From assembly GCA_030621995.1 (NCBI GenBank), contig JAUXGP010000050.1, forward strand, positions 1 through 9,246: 9,246 nt of DNA, given 5' to 3'. The position numbers and the translations under genes are program-made. This document shows positions 1 to 5,688 of the stretch, piece after piece; positions within the stretch are counted from its first letter, which is position 1, and each line of letters begins with the position of its first letter. The DNA comes from Psychrilyobacter sp. (lineage in GTDB: Bacteria; Fusobacteriota; Fusobacteriia; Fusobacteriales; Fusobacteriaceae). Below the pieces are notes generated by a model. That model saw only the letters and a program-made list of their open reading frames with translations. It had not been told where the DNA came from and searched no databases.

Positions 1-49
1 CTTGCAAAGTATTTAATTTTTAGAATATTAAGTATGATATCTTAATTAG
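1..49. other. left-edge stretch, no gene assignable
   Basis: Frame 1 of the + strand is open from the window edge to a TAA at 43-45 (14 codons), so this could be the tail of an upstream gene. The peptide is too short and too ordinary to identify, and the other two forward frames stop by position 21. TATGAT at 33-38 resembles a -10 box but has no -35 at a normal distance. No function is claimed. Confidence 0.3.
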
Positions 50-69
50 GGGTAATTCATGAATTACCC
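50..69. repeat. perfect 20-bp palindrome
   Basis: GGGTAATTCATGAATTACCC is its own exact reverse complement. It lies in non-coding DNA and its outer GGGTAAT/TTACCCGT parts recur in the hairpin at 166-187. From memory, palindromes of the general shape GGGNNATTCATGAATNNCCC occur as dispersed intergenic repeats in various bacteria, so it may be one copy of a repeat family; that was not tested. It could also be a site for a dimeric regulator. Confidence 0.8.
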
Positions 70-90
70 GTACGGAGTGAAAAAATTAGT

Positions 91-121
91 GGAGTCTGCC
101 CGCCAAAGGCGGGCAGACTCC
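91..121. repeat. GC-rich perfect hairpin (14-bp stem, AAA loop)
   Basis: Left arm 91-104 and right arm 108-121 are perfect reverse complements around a 3-nt AAA loop. Eleven of the 14 arm bases are G or C, in strong contrast to the AT-rich surroundings. There is no clean T-tract directly after the stem on the + strand (TTATCTTTA follows); on the - strand a run of six T lies 5 nt beyond it. It could be a terminator for a gene ending upstream, possibly bidirectional, or a dispersed REP-like element. The composition makes a mobile or repeat origin plausible. Confidence 0.75.
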
Positions 122-165
122 TTATCTTTAAAAATAGAAAAAACAAAATAAAATAAAAAATGTAA

Positions 166-187
166 GGGTAATGTCTTGTGCTTACCC
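166..187. repeat. imperfect hairpin upstream of rsmH, similar to palindrome 50-69
   Basis: GGGTAA at 166-171 pairs with TTACCC at 182-187 across a 10-nt loop. Both this copy and the palindrome at 50-69 begin GGGTAAT and end TTACCCGT. It ends 8 nt before the rsmH Shine-Dalgarno, so in an RNA starting upstream it would form a small 5' UTR hairpin. It may be a diverged copy of the same repeat. Confidence 0.5.
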
Positions 188-205
188 GTTATAGTAGGAG
201 GAAAG

Positions 206-1147
206 ATGCATAAAGAGATAGAATGTGAATACCATATACCGGTGTTATATGAGGAGACTTTAGATAACTTAGTTACTAATGCAGACGGGGTATATGTAGA
301 TGGTACCCTGGGTGGAGGAGGTCATTCAGAAGGAATAGTAAAAAGACTTTCGGAAAAAGGGGTGTTGATCTCTATAGACCAGGATCAAAATGCCATTGAT
401 TTTGCAGGGAAAAGATTGGAAAAATATGGAGATAAGGTGAAAATATTTAAATCCAATTTTTGCGAGATGGACAGTGTAGTATATATGGCAGGATACGATA
501 AAGTAGATGGGATAATGATGGATATAGGAGTTTCTTCCAAACAGCTGGATGATCCAGAAAGAGGATTTTCATATAAATATAATACTCGTTTAGACATGAG
601 AATGGATAAAAATATGCCTATTTCAGCCTACGAAGTAATAAATAACTATGAGGAAGAGGAGATCTCGAGAATCATATATGAGTACGGTGAGGAAAGATAC
701 GCCAGAAAGATAGCTAAATATATAGTGTACAACAGAGAGGAAAAAGCTATAGAGACTACCGGAGATTTGGTAGCGGTAATCAAAAAAGCTATCAAAGGAC
801 ATCCTAAGAAACATCCGGCTAAAAAAACCTTCCAAGCCATAAGAATAGAGGTTAACAAGGAATTGGATGTGCTTAAAAATGTAATTGACAAAGCGGTAAA
901 CCTGTTGAAGCCGGGAGGCAGATTAGCTATAATTACCTTTCATTCATTGGAAGACAGGATAGTAAAACAAAAATTCAGAGAGTTATCCACAGATTGCATC
1001 TGTCCATCGCATCTGTTGGTTTGCCAGTGCAACCATAAAGCTACGGTGAAACGTATAACAAGAAAACCTATTATTCCTAATACAGATGAGCTGGAATTTA
1101 ACAATAGAGCACATTCGTCTAAATTGAGAGTAGTAGAAAAGTTATGA
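206..1147 (+). CDS. rsmH: 16S rRNA (cytosine(1402)-N(4))-methyltransferase RsmH
   Basis: RsmH (MraW) uses S-adenosylmethionine to methylate N4 of C1402 in 16S rRNA, in the decoding centre of the small subunit. The 313-residue product has the family's usual length. It shows the N-terminal HIPVLYEE motif (10-17), the SAM-binding DGTLGGGGHS loop (32-41), the acidic strand end ISIDQD (55-60), DIGVSSKQLDDPERGFSY (106-123), LDMRMD (129-134), TFHSLEDR near the C-terminal third, and the CxCP...CxC cluster typical of the family. I chose ATG 206 because AGGAGG at 196-201 precedes it at the same spacing as in plsY. An in-frame TTG at 176 would add ten residues not expected for the family and lies inside a hairpin. 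Its stop overlaps the ftsL-like start, indicating translational coupling. Confidence 0.97.
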   Translation: MHKEIECEYHIPVLYEETLDNLVTNADGVYVDGTLGGGGHSEGIVKRLSEKGVLISIDQDQNAIDFAGKRLEKYGDKVKIFKSNFCEMDSVVYMAGYDKVDGIMMDIGVSSKQLDDPERGFSYKYNTRLDMRMDKNMPISAYEVINNYEEEEISRIIYEYGEERYARKIAKYIVYNREEKAIETTGDLVAVIKKAIKGHPKKHPAKKTFQAIRIEVNKELDVLKNVIDKAVNLLKPGGRLAIITFHSLEDRIVKQKFRELSTDCICPSHLLVCQCNHKATVKRITRKPIIPNTDELEFNNRAHSSKLRVVEKL

Positions 1148-1440
1148 AAAAAAGAAATAAAATATTAATGATCTTATTACCGATAATTTTTTTAATTTTT
1201 ATGGAAGGGTTACGCCTGCACTATACAATAGAGGCAGTCAGAGTGAGTAAGGAAATTAAGGTGCAGAAAACCTATAATTTAAACCTTCAAAAGGAAATCA
1301 CTAGAGAAAAAATAAAATTGACAGAAAAAATGGACTTAAATACAATGAAAAAACGTGCTGAGGAGGAGATAGGAATGGAAGTTTCTAAATCTATCAACTA
1401 TGTTAAAATAAAGAAAAGTGTTTCAAAACAAAATAAATAG
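1144..1440 (+). CDS. ftsL: FtsL-like septum-formation protein
   Basis: This 98-residue protein has the architecture of FtsL/DivIC-type division proteins: a short basic cytoplasmic N-terminus (MKKRNK), one hydrophobic membrane segment at about residues 7-22, then a charged helical stretch at about 30-70 that could form a coiled coil, and a lysine-rich tail. FtsL joins FtsB and FtsQ at the septum and helps activate FtsWI peptidoglycan synthesis. The sequence itself is poorly conserved, so the call rests mainly on topology and position directly after rsmH, the classic dcw order. ATG 1144 overlaps the rsmH TGA (ATGA) and has no strong Shine-Dalgarno of its own, consistent with translational coupling. 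No ftsI, mraY or mur genes follow. A DivIC/FtsB-like protein is the main alternative. Confidence 0.7.
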   Translation: MKKRNKILMILLPIIFLIFMEGLRLHYTIEAVRVSKEIKVQKTYNLNLQKEITREKIKLTEKMDLNTMKKRAEEEIGMEVSKSINYVKIKKSVSKQNK

Positions 1441-1449
1441 TCTTGAAAC

Positions 1450-1478
1450 TTGACTTCAATTAATTTAAGATGTATTAT
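1450..1478 (+). promoter_or_regulatory. sigma-70 type promoter for the rlmD-plsY-gpsA-sigma operon
   Basis: TTGACT (1450-1455) and TATTAT (1473-1478) are separated by exactly 17 nt. The site lies just after the ftsL-like stop and would start transcription near 1485, giving an untranslated leader of about 40 nt. No convincing terminator separates ftsL from it, so readthrough from rsmH-ftsL may also contribute. Confidence 0.7.
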
Positions 1479-1514
1479 AAGTAAGTAGTAGTTTAATTAT
1501 AAATTGTTATGAAA

Positions 1515-1520
1515 AGAGGT
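1515..1520 (+). promoter_or_regulatory. ribosome binding site that fixes the TTG start of the RlmD-like gene
   Basis: AGAGGT lies 5 nt before TTG 1526. An in-frame TAA at 1520-1522 rules out any start further upstream, so TTG is the only start giving a complete TRAM domain. The 17 nt at 1516-1532 are identical to 5679-5695 in front of and into dnaN. Confidence 0.8.
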
Positions 1521-1525
1521 AAAAA

Positions 1526-2881
1526 TTGAAAAAAGGAAATGTAGTAGAGATTAAAATAGATAAGATAGTTTTCGGAGGTGAAGGTTTAGGATATTATGGT
1601 GACATGGCTATTTTTGTACCGATGTCTGTTCCTGGAGATGTTTTAGAGGTGGAAATAATTTCATTGAAAAAAACATACGGAAGAGCTCTTATAAAGAGGA
1701 TAATAACACCCGGTATAGATAGAGCAGAAGGGGATAAAATAAGCTTTGAAGATCACCATGGCTGTGACTTTGCCATGCTTAAATACAGCGAGCAGTTAAA
1801 GTATAAAAAACTCATGGTAGAAGATGTACTTTCCAGAGTGGGGAAGGTAGATCTGGATAAGGTAGAAATATCAGATACTGTAGGAGCAGAAAATTCATTT
1901 AACTATAGAAATAAAGTGATCGAACCCTTTGCACGTAAAAAAGGAAAAATAATATCGGGATTCTTTAAAAGAAGATCCCATGAAGTTTTTGAAGTGGAGA
2001 AAAACATCCTTCAATCAAAACTTTCAAATGAAATTATATTCAGGATTAAAGAACTCCTAAATGAAGCTAAACTAAGTGTATACAATGAGAGAGCTCATAA
2101 AGGAATATTGAGGCATATAATGGTTAGGACAACATCATTTAATGAGGCTATGGTTGTACTTATTGTTAAAGGAAAAGTAGATCCAAAAATAGAAGAAGTT
2201 CTGAATACTCTATACAATGAAAACGACAAGATAAAGTCAGTTTTTGTTTCTATCAATAACAAGAGGACAAATTTTGCTTTAGGTGAAAGAAATGTCCATC
2301 TATTGGGAGAAAAATATATAAAGGAAGAGCTGTATGGAATTGAGTTTAACATATCTCCTACATCATTCTTTCAAATAAATATAGATCAGACTAAAAAACT
2401 ATATGAGACAGCAATATCTTACTTTGATGATATAAAAAATAAAAATATAGTGGATGCCTATTCAGGAACAGGAACCATCGCTATGATCCTGTCAAAGGAT
2501 GCAAATAAGGTCTATGCTATAGAGATAGTGGAATCGGCAACAAGAGCTGCTTTAAAAACAAGTGCAGAAAATAAGATAGAAAATATAGAGTTTATAAATG
2601 GTAAAGCTGAGGAAAAATTAATTGAACTGATCGAAGCAGGAAATCAAATAGATTCAATAATATTTGACCCCCCTAGAAAGGGGATAGCGCAGAATATACT
2701 GGAAAAACTATCGGAAACCGAGATTCAAGAAGTGGTATATATATCATGCAACCCGTCAACATTTGCCAGAGATACGCAGATATTGGAAGGATTGGGATAT
2801 AAGTTGACCAAAGTTTGTCCAGTAGATATGTTTCCTAATACCAGTCATATTGAAGTAGTAGGGAAATTTTCAAAGAGTTAA
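1526..2881 (+). CDS. rlmD: TrmA/RlmD-family 23S rRNA (uracil-C5)-methyltransferase
   Basis: The 451-residue protein belongs to the SAM-dependent RNA m5U methyltransferases. An N-terminal TRAM RNA-binding domain (about 1-60) is followed by the central domain and a C-terminal Rossmann catalytic domain: PTSFFQIN, the SAM loop DAYSGTGT (310-317), FDPPRKG (380-386) and the SCNPSTFARD motif with catalytic Cys408. RlmD modifies U1939 of 23S rRNA; RlmCD of Gram-positives modifies both U747 and U1939, and the sequence alone does not separate these. Oddly, three of the four cysteines that hold the [4Fe-4S] cluster in E. coli RlmD are absent: the usual CGGC stretch is replaced by a sequence with only Cys80, and the fourth position is Asn160. 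The start is TTG with an AGAGGT site. It is first in an operon, 27 nt before plsY. Confidence 0.9.
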   Translation: MKKGNVVEIKIDKIVFGGEGLGYYGDMAIFVPMSVPGDVLEVEIISLKKTYGRALIKRIITPGIDRAEGDKISFEDHHGCDFAMLKYSEQLKYKKLMVEDVLSRVGKVDLDKVEISDTVGAENSFNYRNKVIEPFARKKGKIISGFFKRRSHEVFEVEKNILQSKLSNEIIFRIKELLNEAKLSVYNERAHKGILRHIMVRTTSFNEAMVVLIVKGKVDPKIEEVLNTLYNENDKIKSVFVSINNKRTNFALGERNVHLLGEKYIKEELYGIEFNISPTSFFQINIDQTKKLYETAISYFDDIKNKNIVDAYSGTGTIAMILSKDANKVYAIEIVESATRAALKTSAENKIENIEFINGKAEEKLIELIEAGNQIDSIIFDPPRKGIAQNILEKLSETEIQEVVYISCNPSTFARDTQILEGLGYKLTKVCPVDMFPNTSHIEVVGKFSKS

Positions 2882-2908
2882 AAAACAAAGATTAATTTAG
2901 GAGGAAAG

Positions 2909-3520
2909 ATGGAAGTTAAATTAATAATTTTTTTAATAATAGCTTATTTTATGGGATCTATTCCAACAGGTGTAGTCATAGGAAAAAAGTTTAAGGGTAT
3001 AGATATCAGGGAACATGGGAGTAAAAATACCGGTGCAACCAATGCTTACAGGGTGTTGGGGAAACAATACGGGATAATTGTACTTTTTGCAGATGCCTTA
3101 AAGGGATATCTGCCGGTTTTTCTGGCAAGTTTAGCTGGAATAATTGGGTGGCAGCTTATCTTGGTAGGATTAGTCACAATAGTTGGTCATACCCTGTCGA
3201 TGTTTTTAAAATTTAAAGGCGGAAAGGGTGTAGCTACTAGTTTAGGAGTATTTTTATACCTGGTTCCAAATATAGTTTTAATCTTAGTGGTTGTATTTAT
3301 ACTGATTGCATTTTCAACTAAATACGTATCGCTGGCTTCTGTATCAGCGGCAGGATTATTTCCAATATTAGTACTGTTTATGCCTGTGAAGGAAGAACTG
3401 GGAAAATGGAATATGTTTGGATTTGCCCTTGTGATCGGTCTATTTGTGATATTCAAGCATAGAAGTAATATCCAGAGGTTGTTACATGGGAATGAAAATA
3501 AATTTGGAGCTAAAAAATAA
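2909..3520 (+). CDS. plsY: glycerol-3-phosphate acyltransferase PlsY
   Basis: PlsY is an inner-membrane enzyme that transfers the acyl group from acyl-phosphate (made by PlsX) to sn-glycerol-3-phosphate, forming lysophosphatidic acid. At 203 residues it has the normal length and carries the three conserved cytoplasmic-loop motifs: GSIPTGVVIGK (16-26) with GSKNTGATN (37-45), then GHTLSMFLKFKGGKGVATSLG (93-113), and KHRSNIQRL near the C-terminus. Several hydrophobic membrane segments lie between them. AGGAGG at 2899-2904 precedes ATG 2909. The next gene, gpsA, makes its substrate, so neighbouring genes cover consecutive steps. plsX is not in the window. Confidence 0.97.
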   Translation: MEVKLIIFLIIAYFMGSIPTGVVIGKKFKGIDIREHGSKNTGATNAYRVLGKQYGIIVLFADALKGYLPVFLASLAGIIGWQLILVGLVTIVGHTLSMFLKFKGGKGVATSLGVFLYLVPNIVLILVVVFILIAFSTKYVSLASVSAAGLFPILVLFMPVKEELGKWNMFGFALVIGLFVIFKHRSNIQRLLHGNENKFGAKK

Positions 3521-3529
3521 TTTAAACAA

Positions 3530-3543
3530 TTAAAATATTTTAA
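3530..3543. repeat. 14-bp A/T-only palindrome between plsY and gpsA
   Basis: TTAAAATATTTTAA is a perfect palindrome in the 47-nt plsY-gpsA spacer, 12 nt before the gpsA Shine-Dalgarno. It contains no G or C and such palindromes arise readily in AT-rich spacers, so a regulatory role is only a possibility. Confidence 0.3.
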
Positions 3544-3567
3544 ATGATTTTAAAAAAGGAGTAAATT

Positions 3568-4566
3568 ATGGGAAAAATTGTAGTGATGGGAGCAGGTTCT
3601 TGGGGGACAGCTCTTGCTAGAGTTATAGCATCTAAGGGAAACAAGGTTACTTTATGGGATTACAACGAAGATAGGGCAAAATTATTACAAGAAAGTAGGG
3701 TAAATAAAAAGTTTTTATCCAATGCTAAATTTCCAGAAACGTTACAGGTAACATCCAAGATAGAAGGGTTACTGGATGGGGTAGAATACCTCATTATGTC
3801 TGTACCATCTCAAGTGTTGAGATCTGTTATGGCTAAAATTAGTGATCAGTTGACAGAAAAAACAATAATCGTGAACACTGCTAAGGGGATAGAGATATCT
3901 ACAGGGATGAGACTATCCCAAGTGATTAAAGACGAAATACTGGGGAAGTTTCATAAAAATATTGTGATCCTTTCTGGACCTACCCATGCAGAGGAAGTAG
4001 CTAAAAATCTTCCATCTACAATAGTAGCTGCCGGAGAATCTGGGTGTGCTAAAAAGATACAAGAATTATTTAATACAGAAAGTTTTAGAGTATATGAAAG
4101 TAATGATATTATCGGGGTAGAACTAGGTGGAGCGGTAAAAAATGGTATTGCAATAGCTGCAGGTGTAGCTGATGGGATAGGATTTGGAGACAATACAAAG
4201 GCGGCACTTATAACTAGAGGATTAGCAGAAATGGTAAGATTTGGAGAGGCTTTAGGAGCTAAAGCCGAGACCTTTTCAGGGCTTACGGGAATGGGAGACC
4301 TAATAGTAACCTGTGCCAGTACCCACAGCAGAAACAGGTATGTGGGGCAAAAATTAGGTGAAGGAAAGAAATTACAAGAGATCTTAGATGAGATGGAAAT
4401 GGTAGCTGAAGGAGTACCGACTGTGAAAGCCGTCTACGAATTAGCTCAAAAGAAGAAGGTGTCAATGCCAATATTAGAAGGTGTCTATAAGGTATTATAT
4501 GAAGATAAATTAGCAACTGAAATGGTTAAAGAATTGATGACTAGAGACTTAAAGAGAGAATTTTAA
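3568..4566 (+). CDS. gpsA: NAD(P)+-dependent glycerol-3-phosphate dehydrogenase GpsA
   Basis: GpsA reduces dihydroxyacetone phosphate to sn-glycerol-3-phosphate in the cytoplasm, supplying the backbone for phospholipids. The 332-residue protein is full length. It begins with a Rossmann GAGSWGTA motif (8-15), continues with NTAKGIE including Lys106, SGPTHAEEVA, and GGAVKNGIAIAAGVADG, which contains the expected catalytic Lys191. The substrate-binding SRNRYVG stretch follows in the helical C-terminal domain. ATG 3568 has AAGGAG at 3556-3561. It lies 47 nt after plsY and 19 nt before the sigma-factor gene, so all are probably co-transcribed from the promoter at 1450. Confidence 0.97.
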   Translation: MGKIVVMGAGSWGTALARVIASKGNKVTLWDYNEDRAKLLQESRVNKKFLSNAKFPETLQVTSKIEGLLDGVEYLIMSVPSQVLRSVMAKISDQLTEKTIIVNTAKGIEISTGMRLSQVIKDEILGKFHKNIVILSGPTHAEEVAKNLPSTIVAAGESGCAKKIQELFNTESFRVYESNDIIGVELGGAVKNGIAIAAGVADGIGFGDNTKAALITRGLAEMVRFGEALGAKAETFSGLTGMGDLIVTCASTHSRNRYVGQKLGEGKKLQEILDEMEMVAEGVPTVKAVYELAQKKKVSMPILEGVYKVLYEDKLATEMVKELMTRDLKREF

Positions 4567-4585
4567 AACTAAGGATGATGAGACT

Positions 4586-5413
4586 ATGGATAGAACAAAA
4601 GATTTGGTATCTTTATATTTAAAAGATATTAGACAGTATGAAATTTTGACAAAGGAAGAGGAATTAAAATTACTTATAGCAGCCAAAAATGGTTGTGAAG
4701 AGTCTAAGGAAAAATTAATTCTGTCTAACTTACGATTGGTAGTAAATGTGGCTAAAAAATATACTAGAAAAGGATTGGGTTTAATAGACCTTATCAGTGA
4801 AGGTAATTTTGGGCTTATCCATGCTATTAAAAAATTTGATGTGGAGAAGGGGTTTAGATTTTCAACCTATGCAGTTTGGTGGATTAAACAATCCATAACT
4901 AAGTCTATTATTAGTAAGGGAAGGGAGATAAGGATACCATCTTATAAATATGATATGTTGAATAAGGTAAATAAATATATTATGAATCATGTGATGGAAA
5001 CCAGTAAATACCCTGATTTTAATGAAATATCGAAGGGTTTAGGTATACCGGAGGACAAGATCCAAAAAGTAATGTTAGAATTTCAAGATCTGATGTCTTT
5101 GAATGCTTCCATAGGAGAGGATATCTTCTTAGAAGACACCATAAGTCAACCTGAAGAACAGTCTCTTGAAAACCAAGTTTTAAGAGGGATAGGCAGAGAA
5201 GAGATCACTAAGATGTTAGACGCTCTTAAACCTCGTGAAAAAGAGATAGTAAAATTAAGATATGGAATAGGTGGATATGATATCCATACCTTAGAAGAGA
5301 TTGGTAAGACATTTAATATTACCAGAGAAAGAGTGAGACAGATTGAGAAAAAAACCTTATTAAAACTTAAAACAAGGTTTAGTGAGGAATTGAGGCCCTA
5401 TTTATTTAAATAA
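4586..5413 (+). CDS. RNA polymerase sigma-70 family factor, group-2 (RpoS/RpoD-like)
   Basis: The 275-residue protein has region 1.2 (about 4-35), region 2 (about 43-112, including NLRLVVNVAKKY and LISEGNFGLIHAIKKFD), region 3 (about 115-190) and region 4 (about 205-265), but no region 1.1 and no non-conserved insert. It is therefore shorter than typical primary sigma factors and looks like an alternative, RpoD-related factor. Residues that read the -10 and -35 boxes in E. coli sigma-70 are kept: WWIKQSIT has Gln102 and Thr105 (E. coli Q437, T440), and TRERVRQIE has Arg248, Glu249 and Arg252 (R584, E585, R588). It should thus recognise promoters close to TTGACA/TATAAT. The Shine-Dalgarno is modest (AAGGA at 4571-4575, 10 nt from ATG). 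It is last in the plsY-gpsA operon; no anti-sigma factor is adjacent. It could be the cell's primary factor if the lineage lacks region 1.1. Confidence 0.9.
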   Translation: MDRTKDLVSLYLKDIRQYEILTKEEELKLLIAAKNGCEESKEKLILSNLRLVVNVAKKYTRKGLGLIDLISEGNFGLIHAIKKFDVEKGFRFSTYAVWWIKQSITKSIISKGREIRIPSYKYDMLNKVNKYIMNHVMETSKYPDFNEISKGLGIPEDKIQKVMLEFQDLMSLNASIGEDIFLEDTISQPEEQSLENQVLRGIGREEITKMLDALKPREKEIVKLRYGIGGYDIHTLEEIGKTFNITRERVRQIEKKTLLKLKTRFSEELRPYLFK

Positions 5414-5419
5414 TATAAG

Positions 5420-5454
5420 TTCCCTGCCTTTTTCTGGTGGGGAATCTTTAATTT
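5420..5454 (+). terminator. intrinsic terminator after the sigma-factor gene
   Basis: TTCCCTGCC (5420-5428) pairs with GGTGGGGAA (5436-5444) through nine pairs, two of them G-U, around a 7-nt T-rich loop. TCTTTAATTTT follows. It begins 6 nt after the stop codon and would close the rlmD-plsY-gpsA-sigma operon. The T-tract is interrupted, so termination may be partial. Confidence 0.65.
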
Positions 5455-5475
5455 TAGTGATAGATATGGTAGAAT
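5447..5475 (+). promoter_or_regulatory. possible extended -10 promoter for the dnaN leader
   Basis: TAGAAT at 5470-5475 is preceded by TGG (5467-5469), giving the TGn extended -10 motif. TTTAAT at 5447-5452 is a weak -35 at 17-nt spacing. Transcription would begin near 5482 and produce a leader of roughly 205 nt before dnaN. A second TATAAA at 5623-5628 could serve a shorter transcript but has no good -35. Confidence 0.45.
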
Positions 5476-5589
5476 GAATTAAAATTGAAAAGACAGCTTT
5501 GAAAGCTAACTCCTTTATTCCTATTTTTCCTGCTCGCATGAGAGGAAAGAAGTGCAGGATATTTCAGCTTTGATTTCTTTATTGTCGTA

Positions 5590-5626
5590 TATAAAAATTA
5601 CTTTTTAACTAAAAGTTATTTTTATA
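5590..5626 (+). repeat. A/T-rich inverted repeat upstream of dnaN
   Basis: 5590-5598 pairs with 5618-5626 (nine A-T pairs), then a T-T mismatch (5599/5617), then ACTTTT 5600-5605 pairs with AAAAGT 5611-5616 around a TAACT loop. The long, nearly symmetrical arms are a clear hairpin. It is not followed by a terminator-like T-run on the + strand. It could be an RNA structure or a protein-binding site near the dnaN promoter. Confidence 0.55.
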
Positions 5627-5652
5627 AATTGTGATTCTAGAAATCGTAAAAA

Positions 5653-5661
5653 AAGGAGGAG
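5653..5661 (+). promoter_or_regulatory. orphan Shine-Dalgarno with no start codon
   Basis: AAGGAGGAG is a near-perfect match to the 16S rRNA 3' end, but no ATG, GTG or TTG lies at usable distance after it; the next start is dnaN TTG 5689, 27 nt further on, which has its own site. It may act as a ribosome standby site, be masked by CTCCTTT at 5510-5516, or be a leftover from a lost start. Confidence 0.5.
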
Positions 5662-5676
5662 TAAGATAAAAAGATC

Positions 5677-5683
5677 GGGAGGT
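5677..5683 (+). promoter_or_regulatory. ribosome binding site that fixes the TTG start of dnaN
   Basis: GGGAGGT ends 5 nt before TTG 5689. In-frame TAA at 5683-5685 prevents an upstream start, and the next downstream ATG (5791) would remove about 34 residues of clamp domain I. Confidence 0.85.
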
Positions 5684-5688
5684 AAAAA

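Larger units (their letters stand above)
5482..5680 (+). promoter_or_regulatory. structured 5' leader of dnaN with competing hairpins
   Basis: This stretch holds no credible ORF but several pairings. Hairpin A: 5524-5531 with 5543-5550 plus CTC 5533-5535 with GAG 5540-5542, loop GCAT, one bulged G. Hairpin B: TCCTGC 5528-5533 with GCAGGA 5554-5559, which excludes A. AAAGCT 5502-5507 can pair with AGCTTT 5566-5571 and enclose either. CTCCTTT at 5510-5516 is complementary to AAAGGAG at 5652-5658. An A/T hairpin occupies 5590-5626. I do not recognise a known riboswitch or small RNA. A regulatory leader, an independent small RNA or a chance arrangement in old intergenic DNA are all possible. Confidence 0.35.

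Noticed and set aside
127..154. Possible rsmH promoter, TTTAAA-N16-TAAAAT
   Set aside because: The stretch is almost pure A/T, so such hexamers are expected by chance; no better match was found and none is annotated.
176..205. Longer rsmH start at TTG 176
   Set aside because: It adds ten residues not expected in the family, lies in a hairpin and has only a weak AAGGG before it; ATG 206 has AGGAGG at good spacing.
1443..1459. TTGAA/TTCAA inverted repeat after the ftsL-like gene as a terminator
   Set aside because: The stem is only 5 bp, A/T-rich, with no T-run; it overlaps the promoter instead.
5538..5573. Small ORF in the dnaN leader (ATG 5538, 11 codons)
   Set aside because: There is no Shine-Dalgarno in front, it is very short, and its start sits in the hairpin loop.
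5482..5590. SRP 4.5S RNA or 6S RNA in the sigma-dnaN gap
   Set aside because: The GGAA-tetraloop domain of SRP RNA is not present, and the region does not form the long central-bubble hairpin of 6S RNA.
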